Notes: generated by a model from the letters alone, not told the origin. 64,000 nucleotides of DNA from Lutispora sp003527145 (GCA_029983695.1 JASBZB010000012.1:38496-102495); one strand, 5' to 3'; positions 1-9,161 are shown, numbered from the stretch's first letter. A program made the numbers and translations.

Positions 1-54
1 TGACTGATAAAAGAGTGCTTTGTGAAGGAACTTAGAGCTTGTTAGCGAAGTCAA

Positions 55-110
55 GGTGAATTGCGACACAGGAGCAAGAGAAGGTGCCCTGGGGCATTCG
101 CAATCGTTAT
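55..110. other. Nested hairpin left of the sugar-acid operon
   Basis: Bases 1-155 hold no gene I can recognise. A nested hairpin is visible: TTGCG at 61-65 pairs with CGCAA at 99-103 and encloses TGCCC (85-89) pairing with GGGCA (92-96). It could be part of a structured leader or a dispersed repeat belonging to whatever lies to the left. No function is claimed. Confidence 0.25.
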
Positions 111-155
111 CCGTCAACAAAACAAATACACCAATTAGTTATTACAATAAAATCA

Positions 156-1319
156 TTATTTTCTTGTTACACAGAAAAGCTCGTCATGTTTGAGCATTTC
201 CGCTTTAGTTTTTCTGCCTGATGCCACTTGGAGAACGAGTTCATATATTTCTTTGCCTTTTTCCTCCAGGCTATCCCCTTGGCTAATTATTGTGCCTGCA
301 TTATAATCTATATTTTCTTTCATCTTTTCATAAGTAAAATCATTGCCTGTAACCTTTATTACCGGCACAAAGGGGAACCCGGTGGGAGTGCCCCTGCCCG
401 AAGTAAATACAATGACTTGGGCGCTGCCCCCTACAAAGCTTGTCACTACCTCTCCGTCATGGCCCGGAGAATCCATAAGATATACTCCGCCTAATGTTTC
501 AGGCTTTTCTGCATAGCCCAGTACGCCATTTATTGTTTTTGTACCTGATTTATATATTCCGCCTAGGGCTTTCTCTACTACGGAGCTTACTCCGCCATCA
601 AAATTTCCCGTAGAAATCAAAGCTCCTCTGTGACAAAATCTTGGATCAGTACCTATTTTTCTCAACTTTTCTTCGGTATTTGCAATGGTTTCTTCTATTT
701 CCCGGGCAACCTTTCCATCAAAAGCTCTTGCGGATAATATATGCTCGGCTCCCAGCAATTCGGTGACCTCTGAGAATAATATGGTACCTCCATCATCTAC
801 CAACAGATCGGACATAGCTCCTACAGCAGGATTTGCGGCTATTCCGGATGTGGCATCAGTGCCTCCGCATTTTACCCCTACTACCAAATCCTTTACATCA
901 CAAGAAATCTTTTCCTGCATGGAAAATTCCTCAGCCCATTTTTTTGCTATTCTGACACCCTTTTCGATGGCTTTAAGGGAATCCCCTTCGTCTTGGATCA
1001 CAACCTTTTCTACAGGCTTTTGTGATTTCATCAATCCTCTTACAAATTCATCGGGAGTGAATCTTTCACAGCCTAAGCCCACCACTAATACGGCCGCCAG
1101 GTTAGGATGGTTGCCCATTGCGATGAGGGTTCTGGCAGTTATCTCCAAGTCTTCTCCCACCTGACTGCATCCTACGGGATGACTTAAGTATACGGATCCT
1201 TCTACTTGCTCTGCAATCAATTTTGCTACTCTGTTGGCGCAAAATACAGAAGGTATTATTCCTATATAGTTTCTGACACCAACTTGCCCATTGGGTCTTT
1301 TATATCCCATAAACTTCAT
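156..1319 (-). CDS. UxaA-family dehydratase, large catalytic part
   Basis: About 387 aa, matching the C-terminal catalytic domain of the altronate/galactarate dehydratase (UxaA/GarD) family. It begins GYKRPNGQVGVRNYIG and contains the family-like segments SHPVGCSQ, GLGCE, VGVKCGGTDATSGIAANPA and GGSAQVIVFTSGRGTPTGFP. The family removes water from a sugar acid to give a 2-keto-3-deoxy acid and binds a metal through conserved Cys and His. I chose the ATG at 1319 because GGAGGGG lies just upstream; the longer frame starting at 1349 overlaps the SAF gene. It is the last gene seen in the tctCBA-ilvD operon. The true substrate is unknown: altronate is only the best-known family substrate. Confidence 0.88.
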   Translation of the reverse strand: MKFMGYKRPNGQVGVRNYIGIIPSVFCANRVAKLIAEQVEGSVYLSHPVGCSQVGEDLEITARTLIAMGNHPNLAAVLVVGLGCERFTPDEFVRGLMKSQKPVEKVVIQDEGDSLKAIEKGVRIAKKWAEEFSMQEKISCDVKDLVVGVKCGGTDATSGIAANPAVGAMSDLLVDDGGTILFSEVTELLGAEHILSARAFDGKVAREIEETIANTEEKLRKIGTDPRFCHRGALISTGNFDGGVSSVVEKALGGIYKSGTKTINGVLGYAEKPETLGGVYLMDSPGHDGEVVTSFVGGSAQVIVFTSGRGTPTGFPFVPVIKVTGNDFTYEKMKENIDYNAGTIISQGDSLEEKGKEIYELVLQVASGRKTKAEMLKHDELFCVTRK

Positions 1320-1330
1320 ATTATCCCCTC

Positions 1331-1594
1331 CTATTTCCCACGCCTGCATCCCATATTATGGTTGTGTATCCATTGGCCTTTAGCTATATCCTCCAAGGCA
1401 TAGCCTATCTCTTCGCCATATTTATAAACGATATCTTCCCGTGCAAAATCCTTTAGAGCAACTTTATGTCCAAACTCAATGTTTTCAAGCAGCTTGATAT
1501 CTTCACCTTTATAATTAAAATATTCACCTGATTTGCCCTTTTCAAGCAAGACACCTACATTATCTTTTTCATTTATTACAAGTATCCTCAGCAA
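1331..1594 (-). CDS. UxaA-family SAF-domain subunit
   Basis: 87 aa, the size and pattern of the SAF domain that forms the N-terminus of altronate dehydratase. In many Firmicutes it is a separate gene next to the catalytic part, as here. It ends with the typical GQWIHNHNMG-type segment (IAKGQWIHNHNMGCRRGK). The start is a TTG at 1594 preceded by GGGGGG, directly after the ilvD-like stop, so translation is probably coupled. The catalytic gene follows 11 bp downstream. It probably forms a two-subunit enzyme with that partner in the cytoplasm. Confidence 0.85.
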   Translation of the reverse strand: MLRILVINEKDNVGVLLEKGKSGEYFNYKGEDIKLLENIEFGHKVALKDFAREDIVYKYGEEIGYALEDIAKGQWIHNHNMGCRRGK

Positions 1595-1596
1595 GT

Positions 1597-3264
1597 TTAT
1601 TCCCCCCTAAAGATAGTGGCGCCTTCATTGGCAGCACTTACAATACGTTGATAAGTCTTTAAAAAGCCCTTAGGTTCCTTTGTGGGCTTGTATATCCAAT
1701 TCTTTAATCTATCTGCAATCTCTTCATCAGATAATTCAATTTCTAATTTTCTATTATGAATATCGATATTGATCATATCTCCATCCTCAACTATGGCTAA
1801 AGGGCCGCCATCTGCCGCTTCAGGTGTTACATAGCCTATGCAGGGCCCTCTCGTAGCTCCGGAATACCTGGCATCCGTGATCATCGCTACACTATCTCCA
1901 AAGCCCATGCCTACCAAGAGAGCTGCAGGTATGGATAATTCCCTCATTCCGGGCCCACCCTTGGGTCCTTCATATCGTATGATCAAAACATCTCCATGCT
2001 CTACTTTATCATTGAGCAGCAATTCCCTGACTTCTTCTTCACTATTTGCAACCTTTGCAGGTCCCCTGTGAACCATCATCTTCTCCGATACTCCGCTTTG
2101 TTTTACAACAGCACCTAAAGGGGCTAAGTTTCCTTTTAATATAGCTATTCCGCCTTCTTGGGCCAAAGGATTCTCGATGCTTCTGATGACATCAGATTCT
2201 TTAAAATGTACGTTCTCTAATTCTTCTCTCAAGGTTTTGCCTGTCACCGTCATGACATCCAGGCTTAAAAGCGGTGATAAAGCTTTAAGTAAAGCTGGTA
2301 CTCCCCCGGCCAGATGAAAATCTTTTAAGGTATATTTAGATGCGGGCTTGAATTTTGCCAGCAAAGGTGTTTTTTTGCTTAACTCATCAAAGATATCTAT
2401 TGTAACATTTAAACCTAATTGCTTGGCAATGGCAGGAATGTGGAGTATTGCATTGGTGGATCCGCCGATAGCCATAATATATTTAATAATATTTTCTATA
2501 CTATCTCTGTCCATTATCTTGCTCGATGTAAGATCTTCCCTGACCATATCTACGATTCTCTCTCCGGTGGCTTTGGCAAGCCTGAGGCGGGAAGATGCCA
2601 CTGCGCTTATGGTGCCGCATCCCGGCAGCGACAGGCCAAAAGCCTCCACCAGCGTGCTCATGGTATTGGCCGTGCCCATCATTCCGCAAGCGCCGCAAGT
2701 CTGGCAGGTTTCGTTTTCTATTGTCTTAAATTCATCCTCATCTATAAAACCTGCTTTATATCTTCCCATGGCTTCTTTTACATCGCTTAATATCAGGTCT
2801 TGTCCCTTGTGGTTATATGGCTCCATAGGTCCTCCGGTCACAAATATCGCGGGTAAATTTAAGGAAGCCGCTGCCATCAACATGCCGGGAACAATCTTGT
2901 CACAGGAACACAGCATGACCAAACCGTCGAATTGATTAGCTTCAACCATTAACTCAATGGATGCACATATGATATCCCTGCTGGGCAATATACTATGCAT
3001 CCCTTTGCCTTGGGCTATGCCATCACAGGGAGCGATGGTGTTGAATTCTACCGGCATTCCGCCGTTTGACCATATTCCATTTTTTACGTGCTCGCTTAGC
3101 TTTCTCAAGTGAGCATGGCCCGGATTAGCATCTGTCCACGAGTTGACAATCCCTATCAGAGGCTTTTTGAAATCTTTATCATCATAGCCCATTGCTTTAT
3201 ATATGCTGCGAGGATACGCTCCTGCCAACCCTTCCAACATATCTGAACTTCTTGTTTTAATCAC
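1597..3264 (-). CDS. IlvD/Edd-family dehydratase
   Basis: 555 aa, the usual length for dihydroxy-acid dehydratases. These Fe-S enzymes remove water from 2,3-dihydroxy acids. Visible family motifs are PGHAHLR, LCSCDKIVPGMLMAA (cluster cysteine) and CQTCGACGMMGTANTM, then GGSTNA and the C-terminal ARYSGATRGPCIGYVTPEAADGG. The start is GTG with AAGGGGG upstream. Its place between a TTT transporter and a UxaA pair, away from ilvB/C genes, points to sugar-acid or hydroxy-acid breakdown and not valine synthesis. That is inference: sequence alone does not separate IlvD from pentonate or hexonate dehydratases. Confidence 0.9.
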   Translation of the reverse strand: MIKTRSSDMLEGLAGAYPRSIYKAMGYDDKDFKKPLIGIVNSWTDANPGHAHLRKLSEHVKNGIWSNGGMPVEFNTIAPCDGIAQGKGMHSILPSRDIICASIELMVEANQFDGLVMLCSCDKIVPGMLMAAASLNLPAIFVTGGPMEPYNHKGQDLILSDVKEAMGRYKAGFIDEDEFKTIENETCQTCGACGMMGTANTMSTLVEAFGLSLPGCGTISAVASSRLRLAKATGERIVDMVREDLTSSKIMDRDSIENIIKYIMAIGGSTNAILHIPAIAKQLGLNVTIDIFDELSKKTPLLAKFKPASKYTLKDFHLAGGVPALLKALSPLLSLDVMTVTGKTLREELENVHFKESDVIRSIENPLAQEGGIAILKGNLAPLGAVVKQSGVSEKMMVHRGPAKVANSEEEVRELLLNDKVEHGDVLIIRYEGPKGGPGMRELSIPAALLVGMGFGDSVAMITDARYSGATRGPCIGYVTPEAADGGPLAIVEDGDMINIDIHNRKLEIELSDEEIADRLKNWIYKPTKEPKGFLKTYQRIVSAANEGATIFRGE

Positions 3265-3315
3265 TTAAGTACCCCCTTGTAATAGTCGTAAGCGCTGCAT
3301 TCCATCCCACAGCCG

Positions 3316-4824
3316 CTAAGCATTCACCGTTTGCTTCTTTAGCTTTCTTTTTATATATGAGAATAACGGCGTTGCTTGTAACACAGATATCAATGAGATA
3401 AGTAAAAGCACTGCAGATATAGGATTTTTTAAGAAAATCATCCAGCTGCCATGGCCGATCAATAATGATTGATGCAAGCTCGTATCCAGCATTTGTCCCA
3501 AGATCATACCTACAACCATAGGAGCAGTGGGCATTTTTATCTTATCCATGAAATATCCCAAAATCCCAAAGGCAAACATTAAGAATACGTCAAATATACT
3601 GTTGTTTATTGCAAAAGATCCTATGACGCAAAGAATTATAATTATCGGAGCCAAAACTTTATTTGTTATTTTTGTTACATTGATGCATAAACGCGTAAAC
3701 AGCAATCCCAAAAGAAACATTGCTATATTGCTGAACATAACCGCCCATATCAAGGTATATGTTATCTCTGCATGCTCTGTCATGAGCGTTGGTCCGGGCA
3801 TTATGCCATGCACCATAAGGCCTCCCATTATTATGGCCGTTGCTGAGCTGCCGGGTATGCCCAAGGTAATGGTAGGTATCAAAGCTCCTCCTACTACAGC
3901 GTTATTTGCTGCCTCAGCCGCTGCAACGCCTTCAATGCATCCCTTGCCAAATTTATCCTTGTCCTTTGAGAATCTTTTTGCTTCGTTATAGCCAAACCAG
4001 CAAGCAGTATCACCGCCGGTTCCGGGAATTATCCCTGTAAATATACCTATCGCTGACGATCTTAGGGTAGTAACAAATATGGATTTGAATTCTTCCCAGG
4101 TCGGCAGCATTCTATCGGTAACAGAGCTTATAGGCTTTACTGCTTCTTGATCTTTCTCGATCAATCTTATGGCCTGCGGTATAGAAAACAAACCGATCAA
4201 AGCAACTGTATATGGCACTCCGGAAAACAGATTCATAGATCCGAAGGTAAATCTCGGCGTACCCGTTATAGGGTCCATTCCTACTAAAGCCAATAACAGT
4301 CCTATTACGCCCGATAATAAGCCAAGCCATGCAGAGCCTTGGGACAAAGAGCCAATTATAGTGATTCCCAGCACAGCTACTGCAAATAATTCAACAGGGC
4401 CGAATTGCAGTGCAAAGTTCCCGAGTATAGGAGCTATAGTAAGCAGCGCAATACTGCTGATAACCCCTCCAATAAGAGAAGCTGTCAAAGATACTCCTAG
4501 TGCCTTTCCCGCTCTGCCCTGCTGCGCCATCGGATATCCGTCCATTACTGTAGCAGCGGCAGCCGGAGTTCCTGGTGTTTTTATAAGTATTGCTGCTATA
4601 GATCCGCCATACATCGCACCCATATATAAAGATGCAAGCATACTGATTCCTGCAGCGGGGTCCATACCAAAAGTAATAGGCAGAAGCAAAGCAATAGCCA
4701 TAGTCGCCGATAAGCCCGGCATGGCCCCTACAAATAGCCCTAAAGCAGTGCCCAGGATAATAGACACTAAGCTTGAAAAAGAAAAAACATTAGTCAATCC
4801 TAACAACATATTTTCCAATATCAT
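3316..4824 (-). CDS. tctA: Tripartite tricarboxylate transporter large permease TctA
   Basis: 502 aa, about the standard TctA length, with around a dozen hydrophobic segments. The family signatures are clear: GALPGLS-like GAMPGLSATMAIALLLP near residue 40, GSIAAILIKTPGTPAAAAT near 80 and GIIPGTGGDTACWFGY near 265. TctA is the main membrane subunit of the TTT carriers, which import carboxylic acids with an ion gradient using the periplasmic-type binding protein TctC. It follows tctB by 13 bp and precedes the ilvD-like gene by 51 bp in the same operon. The start is an ATG with GAGGGGTGAT upstream. Confidence 0.95.
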   Translation of the reverse strand: MILENMLLGLTNVFSFSSLVSIILGTALGLFVGAMPGLSATMAIALLLPITFGMDPAAGISMLASLYMGAMYGGSIAAILIKTPGTPAAAATVMDGYPMAQQGRAGKALGVSLTASLIGGVISSIALLTIAPILGNFALQFGPVELFAVAVLGITIIGSLSQGSAWLGLLSGVIGLLLALVGMDPITGTPRFTFGSMNLFSGVPYTVALIGLFSIPQAIRLIEKDQEAVKPISSVTDRMLPTWEEFKSIFVTTLRSSAIGIFTGIIPGTGGDTACWFGYNEAKRFSKDKDKFGKGCIEGVAAAEAANNAVVGGALIPTITLGIPGSSATAIIMGGLMVHGIMPGPTLMTEHAEITYTLIWAVMFSNIAMFLLGLLFTRLCINVTKITNKVLAPIIIILCVIGSFAINNSIFDVFLMFAFGILGYFMDKIKMPTAPMVVGMILGQMLDTSLHQSLLIGHGSWMIFLKNPISAVLLLISLISVLQATPLFSYIKRKLKKQTVNA

Positions 4825-4837
4825 TCAATATCACCCC

Positions 4838-5290
4838 TCACTTAAGTATTCCCATGGGTATAGGCAGCTTCAAAAATACTACAAATACAAAATATACAAA
4901 TATAGTGAATCCTGCTGCTATAAGAATCATATTCCTCAATTTTGTGGCTTTTAAAAACATATAAGTTGCAATTATATAGATTGGAGTAATTATAAAATAA
5001 CCTATTGGTTTCATTACAAATATATACACCGCAACCATCGCAGCGAATATAAATGCTCTGACGTGATTTATCTCGCCAGGTGCTTCAGCATCGCCGCCCG
5101 ACTCTTCAGCTTTTTTACTTTTTCTATAAGCCTCCCATATCACTCCAAGGGATAATAATACAATCACCGCCATCAAAATCCTTGGCAATTTAGCAGCTTC
5201 CGGAGGCAACTTAAACGAGTTCATAAAAAATATAAAGGCAAATAGAATAGCTAAAACAGCAGCTGTTATGTACTTATAAAAGTTCTTCAA
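4838..5290 (-). CDS. tctB: Tripartite tricarboxylate transporter small permease TctB
   Basis: About 150 aa with four hydrophobic segments (residues about 10-28, 38-55, 85-105 and 110-150), the size and topology of TctB. It assembles with TctA in the membrane. AGGAGG lies eight bases before a TTG at 5290, which I prefer to the GTG at 5299 because the GTG sits almost on the ribosome site. The sequence of small permeases is poorly conserved, so the call rests partly on its place between tctC and tctA. A central acidic stretch (EESGGDAEAPGEI) separates the second and third membrane segments. Confidence 0.88.
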   Translation of the reverse strand: MKNFYKYITAAVLAILFAFIFFMNSFKLPPEAAKLPRILMAVIVLLSLGVIWEAYRKSKKAEESGGDAEAPGEINHVRAFIFAAMVAVYIFVMKPIGYFIITPIYIIATYMFLKATKLRNMILIAAGFTIFVYFVFVVFLKLPIPMGILK

Positions 5291-5337
5291 TTCATCCACC
5301 TCCTGGTATAAAGGAGAGAGGGGAACCCTCTCTCTTC

Positions 5338-6372
5338 TTATTTCTTATACTGATCCTTTACTTCATTCCATATCTCAGTAAATACTTTTTCTTCATCAGC
5401 CAAGTATTTACCATAATCATCACCAAGCTTTATATCGACAGGCAGTGCTCTTTCTTCTGCTGCTTTTAGAAAAGCCGGGTCTTTAGACATTTCCTCAAAG
5501 GCTTTGATCAGCTTTTCCTTTATTTCAGCGGGCAATCCTTTGGGAGCGCTATATCCTCTGGAAGAACCTGCAACCACATTGTAGCCTAATTCTTTAAAAG
5601 TAGGCGCATCAGGTACCATGGGATTTCTTTCTTCAGCAAAGATCGCAAGGATTTTCAAATTTCCTGCTGCAATTTGAGGATAAGTTATGCCAAGATTATT
5701 AAAGCTTGCAGCGATTTTATTTCCCATGGCTGCTTGCCATGACGGTCCGTCGCCATCAAAGGGAACCATCTGGAACTTAAGTCCGGTTTCTCTTTCAGCT
5801 ATCAGAGTGGTAAAGAAATCATCCCCGCCTACTCCAGAGTTGCCGACGGTGATCTTTCCGGGATTAGCTTTAACATCTGCTAAGAATTCTTCAATATTGT
5901 TATATTTGCTGTCTTTTCCTACTACAATAACCCCTGGATCGGTTACTACATTAGCAATTGGGTCTAGTTCATTAATGTTATATTTGATCTCTTCATTCAT
6001 GATATAGTTTGTCATAAGCATTGGCGTGTTTGTGATACTGATAGTGTATCCATCATTAGAAGTCTGCTTAGCCAACTGTGTCCAAGCTATCGCACCTGTC
6101 GCCCCAGGTATATATTGATTTACAAAGGTTTGACCCAGTATTTTTTCGAGATATGGTTGTGTAAGCTGCGCTAAGGTATCACTGCCGCCGCCGGCTTTAA
6201 ATCCTTGTAATACGGTTATAGGCTTTTCAGGATACTTGGTTTCTGCTTTTTCAGAACCCTCTGAACCTTTTTGTTCATCAGGCACATCACCCTTATTTGC
6301 ACATCCGGCTGCAATCAAAGCCATAACCACAAATAAACTTATTAGGACTAACAACTTCTTACTCTTAAACAC
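5338..6372 (-). CDS. tctC: TctC-type solute-binding lipoprotein
   Basis: 344 aa. The N-terminus is a lipoprotein signal: basic MFKSKK, a hydrophobic run and lipobox LIAAGC, so the protein should be anchored outside the membrane by Cys-24. The mature part has the TctC/Bug pattern (YPEKPITVLQGFKAGGGSDT, GATGAIAW, PGKITVGNSGVGG). It captures a carboxylic acid for TctAB. The start is GTG with AGGGGG upstream. It is the first gene of the operon, about 65 bp after the predicted sigma-54 promoter. The ligand cannot be read from the sequence; the two downstream dehydratases suggest a sugar acid or hydroxy acid. Confidence 0.93.
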   Translation of the reverse strand: MFKSKKLLVLISLFVVMALIAAGCANKGDVPDEQKGSEGSEKAETKYPEKPITVLQGFKAGGGSDTLAQLTQPYLEKILGQTFVNQYIPGATGAIAWTQLAKQTSNDGYTISITNTPMLMTNYIMNEEIKYNINELDPIANVVTDPGVIVVGKDSKYNNIEEFLADVKANPGKITVGNSGVGGDDFFTTLIAERETGLKFQMVPFDGDGPSWQAAMGNKIAASFNNLGITYPQIAAGNLKILAIFAEERNPMVPDAPTFKELGYNVVAGSSRGYSAPKGLPAEIKEKLIKAFEEMSKDPAFLKAAEERALPVDIKLGDDYGKYLADEEKVFTEIWNEVKDQYKK

Positions 6373-6435
6373 TTAAAATCCCCCTCTTAATAATATTAGC
6401 TTAGTCAAAAACTAAACCCTACTTCATATATATAG

Positions 6436-6452
6436 AGCAAATACTATGCCAA
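6436..6452 (-). promoter_or_regulatory. Sigma-54 (-24/-12) promoter of the tctCBA-dehydratase operon
   Basis: Read on the minus strand the sequence is TTGGCATAGTATTTGCT. The block TGGCAT-N5-TTGCT fits the sigma-54 consensus TGGCAY-R-N4-TTGCW with the right spacing. It lies about 65 bp before the tctC start and directly downstream of a gene for a sigma-54 activator, so context and sequence agree. Confidence 0.8.
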
Positions 6453-6495
6453 ATAATTAACATGCTGAATTTGTTGGCTCTTTCCGATGTGAAAA

Positions 6496-6530
6496 AAGCA
6501 TTAATGTTTCATTGTGAAACACTAATGCTT
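6496..6530. promoter_or_regulatory. Palindromic upstream activator site (candidate)
   Basis: A 16-bp inverted repeat with a 3-bp centre and a single mismatch: arms at 6496-6511 (AAGCATTAATGTTTCA) and 6515-6530. Its centre is about 70 bp upstream of the sigma-54 promoter, where enhancer-type activators bind. No T-run follows, so a terminator is less likely. The likely ligand is the adjacent PrpR-like regulator. Confidence 0.6.
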
Positions 6531-6567
6531 AGAAATCCTTTATGTAAAGCTCTGAGCTGTGTTTTAT

Positions 6568-6600
6568 TTTGCAACTATAACGTATTAATTTGCAACTTTA
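6568..6600. repeat. Direct repeat TTTGCAACTWTA, 21 bp apart
   Basis: TTTGCAACTATA at 6568-6579 and TTTGCAACTTTA at 6589-6600 differ at one base and are exactly 21 bp apart, two helical turns. The second copy runs into the regulator's stop codon. They may be extra protein-binding sites in the operon control region. Confidence 0.35.
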
Positions 6601-8487
6601 TTTTATGCCCCATTCCTTCATCTTCCTCCAGAGAGTAGTTCTGTCTATCCCCAGAAGCTGAGCCGCCTTAACTTTATTGTTATTTGCAATTGTCAACGCC
6701 TTTTGTATTGTTTGTTTGGATATGGCGTCCAAATTTAATACTTTCCCATAAGCAGCCATATCTTCCTCCTGAACCATATTTAAGTCTTCATAGATAATGC
6801 TGTCGTGACTGCTTTCCACAACAAGCCGCTCAACTACATTCTTCAATTGCCTGATATTGCCGGGCCAGCAGTATTGGCATAGTTTGATCATGGAATCTTC
6901 ATCTATCTCCTTGCGTGCTTTATCATATTTATCACAATAAAAATCAACAAAGTGTCTTACAAGCACAGGTATATCCTCTACTCTCTCCCTTAGGCTGGGC
7001 AATCTTAAGTTCAGCACATTTATCCTATAATACAGATCTTCCCTAAACTTATTTTCCTTTATCAGCTCCCTGAGGTTTTTATTTGTAGCACTAATAATCC
7101 TGACATCGACAGAAATGATCTTATTATCTCCTATCCTTTGTACTTCTCCTTCTTCCAGAACTCTCAGAAGCCTTGCTTGAACGGACAAAGGTATCTCACC
7201 TATTTCATCCAAAAAAATAGTCCCGCCGTGGGCTTGCTCAAAGAGCCCTGTTTTGCCATCATCCTTAGCTCCTGTAAAGGCGCCTTTTACATATCCGAAT
7301 AGTTCGCTTTCCAGCAAAGTAAGAGGCAGTGCAGCGCAGTTTACTCCGACAAAGGGTCCTTTATTTCTTAAGCTATGATTATGAATGCTCTGTGCGAAAA
7401 TCTCTTTGCCTGTGCCGGTTTCACCGGTTATTAATATCACAGAATCCACTCGGCTGTAGTTTTTTGCTTTCTCTGTCACTTCTTTGATAGTCGTGCTATT
7501 CCCTAATATATCGTCAAAAAAGTTTTTCGCTAAATGCCCTTTTGCGCTCAATTTTTTCCTGGCTTTTTGTTCAATATTTTTTATGTTTTCCAGTCTTTGA
7601 AAGGTTGCCATCGCCCCATGAATTTCGTCTCTTATGATTATAGGCATCTTATGTACAACTATATATTGATCTCCTATATATACAAATTCGTCATATCTCT
7701 TTTGTTCTAATTCCAAAGAATTTGATAATTTTAATTCCGGCAGTAATTCATCTGCACTTTTCCCTATGGCTTCATTTTGAGGTATTTTTAATATCTTAGC
7801 AGCTTCAGCATTGAACAATGTGATGATATCATTGTTATCAACAGCTACTATCCCGCTATTGGTAAGCTCGGTAATGACCTTTATTTGTTCGGATTTAGCC
7901 AATTCTCTTTTTCTTACCTCTGCGATTTCTATGGCTTTGTAACAGGCTTTCGTAATGCACTCATAGCTGTCGCTTTTTATGAGCTCCCCCTTTAAACCAA
8001 ATGCAGCGGCAGTCTCTACGGCTATTCGATCGCCTACGATTACATCTACGCCCAATCGTGATGCCTTTTTTACCGCATCCGTACATTCCGATATGTTGTT
8101 AATCTGTATTTCTGCTATCTCTAAATCCATAAAGCCGGATAATGATGATACATTATAAATAATATTAGGGAAACCTATAACACCTATCTTTCTGCCATGC
8201 ACTTTGGCTTTATTTATAGCCTTTATGATGTCGTATACGCTTACCTCTATTTCAATGACCGGTATATTGAATGTTTCCCTTATCTTTAATGCGTTGCCGC
8301 CCCTTGTAATAACTGCATCAATGCCTTTAGCCATTTCAGTTCTTACCACGTCTAAACAATAAGGCAGATTGGAGGTATATACGGGCACATTCAATTTCAA
8401 GTCTTCGATAACCGTTTCTGCCTTTTCCGTCATGCCTAAATAAGGAGCAATAAATAAAATATTATAGTTTTTATTAAAGTACTTCAT
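6598..8487 (-). CDS. Sigma-54-dependent activator with PrpR_N and PAS domains
   Basis: 629 aa. Domains in order: a PrpR_N-type sensor (about 1-200; FIAPYLGM, ITRGGNALKIRETFNIPVIEI, IGVIGFPN), a PAS domain (about 205-310), an AAA+ sigma-54 interaction domain (about 325-565; Walker A GETGTGKE, the sigma-54 contact loop GAFTGA, Walker B GGTIFLDEIGE, arginine-finger region) and a Fis-type HTH at the end (KVKAAQLLGIDRTTLWRKMK). ATP hydrolysis opens sigma-54 promoters. In PrpR the N-domain binds 2-methylcitrate; here the ligand is unknown but is probably the acid imported by the Tct system. GGAGG precedes the ATG. The gene lies directly upstream of the operon and points the same way. Confidence 0.93.
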   Translation of the reverse strand: MKYFNKNYNILFIAPYLGMTEKAETVIEDLKLNVPVYTSNLPYCLDVVRTEMAKGIDAVITRGGNALKIRETFNIPVIEIEVSVYDIIKAINKAKVHGRKIGVIGFPNIIYNVSSLSGFMDLEIAEIQINNISECTDAVKKASRLGVDVIVGDRIAVETAAAFGLKGELIKSDSYECITKACYKAIEIAEVRKRELAKSEQIKVITELTNSGIVAVDNNDIITLFNAEAAKILKIPQNEAIGKSADELLPELKLSNSLELEQKRYDEFVYIGDQYIVVHKMPIIIRDEIHGAMATFQRLENIKNIEQKARKKLSAKGHLAKNFFDDILGNSTTIKEVTEKAKNYSRVDSVILITGETGTGKEIFAQSIHNHSLRNKGPFVGVNCAALPLTLLESELFGYVKGAFTGAKDDGKTGLFEQAHGGTIFLDEIGEIPLSVQARLLRVLEEGEVQRIGDNKIISVDVRIISATNKNLRELIKENKFREDLYYRINVLNLRLPSLRERVEDIPVLVRHFVDFYCDKYDKARKEIDEDSMIKLCQYCWPGNIRQLKNVVERLVVESSHDSIIYEDLNMVQEEDMAAYGKVLNLDAISKQTIQKALTIANNNKVKAAQLLGIDRTTLWRKMKEWGIK

Positions 8488-8587
8488 TATTTATGTCCTC
8501 CTTTAGATTATTCATCAATATATATTGTTTTTAACTGTATTGTGACCTTAGCTAAAAAATTATCTCCCTATTTCAGCAGCTTAATTA

Positions 8588-8620
8588 AACTGCGGCAGTT
8601 AATAAAAACATGCCGCAGTT
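8588..8620 (-). terminator. Hairpin after the nitroreductase gene
   Basis: Perfect 10-bp stem: AACTGCGGCA (8588-8597) with TGCCGCAGTT (8611-8620), loop 13 nt. It lies about 40 bp beyond the nitroreductase stop and is followed on the minus strand by TTTAATTAAG. A plausible factor-independent terminator with a weak T tract. Confidence 0.55.
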
Positions 8621-8657
8621 CAACTAAGCAAGATTTGTATTAAATACGGATAGTTTC

Positions 8658-9161
8658 CTACCATTTATCATAATGTACTCTATCCGGCCTGAACCTTTCC
8701 CCTACTTCCCTTTTCTCTCCCGGATATCCTACAGCTATGACCGCTACCGGTATGATGTGCTCCGGCAAATTCAGCATCCCGGAGATCTTCTCCACCAGCT
8801 CTTCTCTGGCGTATACTCCGCACCAGCATGTGCCCAGACCCATGGACTCTGCCTGAAGCAATATGTTTTGTATGGATGCAGCCATGTCCTGAATCCAGAA
8901 AGCTCCGTCATATTTCAGATCGCTGGAATCGCAGCAAGGGATGATAGCCAGGGGAGCCTCCAGCAGCATCTGGGTATAGGGATGATGCTTCGGAATCTCA
9001 TCTAAGACGGAGCGATCTTTGATAACAACAAAATGCCAGGGCTGCTCGTTTCCAGCAGACGGCGCATACATGGCGGCCCGCAGCAGCTCATGGATTTGCT
9101 CATCTGTCACAGGTTTATTATCATACTTTCTTATACTTCTTCTGGTATATATTTCTTTCAT
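8658..9161 (-). CDS. Nitroreductase-family FMN protein
   Basis: About 167 aa, typical for short clostridial nitroreductases. Visible family features are the FMN phosphate-binding start RRSIRKYDNKPV, APSAGNEQPWHFVVIKD in the first third, and AAASIQN-like DMAASIQNILLQAESMGLGTCWCG. These enzymes reduce nitro compounds or quinones with NAD(P)H; the natural substrate is unknown. I prefer the ATG at 9161 to the TTG at 9179, because AAAGG lies 10 bases before the ATG and overlaps the TTG. The sirtuin gene lies 49 bp upstream in the same direction and may be co-transcribed. Confidence 0.92.
   Translation of the reverse strand: MKEIYTRRSIRKYDNKPVTDEQIHELLRAAMYAPSAGNEQPWHFVVIKDRSVLDEIPKHHPYTQMLLEAPLAIIPCCDSSDLKYDGAFWIQDMAASIQNILLQAESMGLGTCWCGVYAREELVEKISGMLNLPEHIIPVAVIAVGYPGEKREVGERFRPDRVHYDKW

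Noticed and set aside
1..155. Plus-strand coding tail with a 40-codon open stretch
   Set aside because: It has no start, begins after a stop and shows only hairpin-forming sequence.
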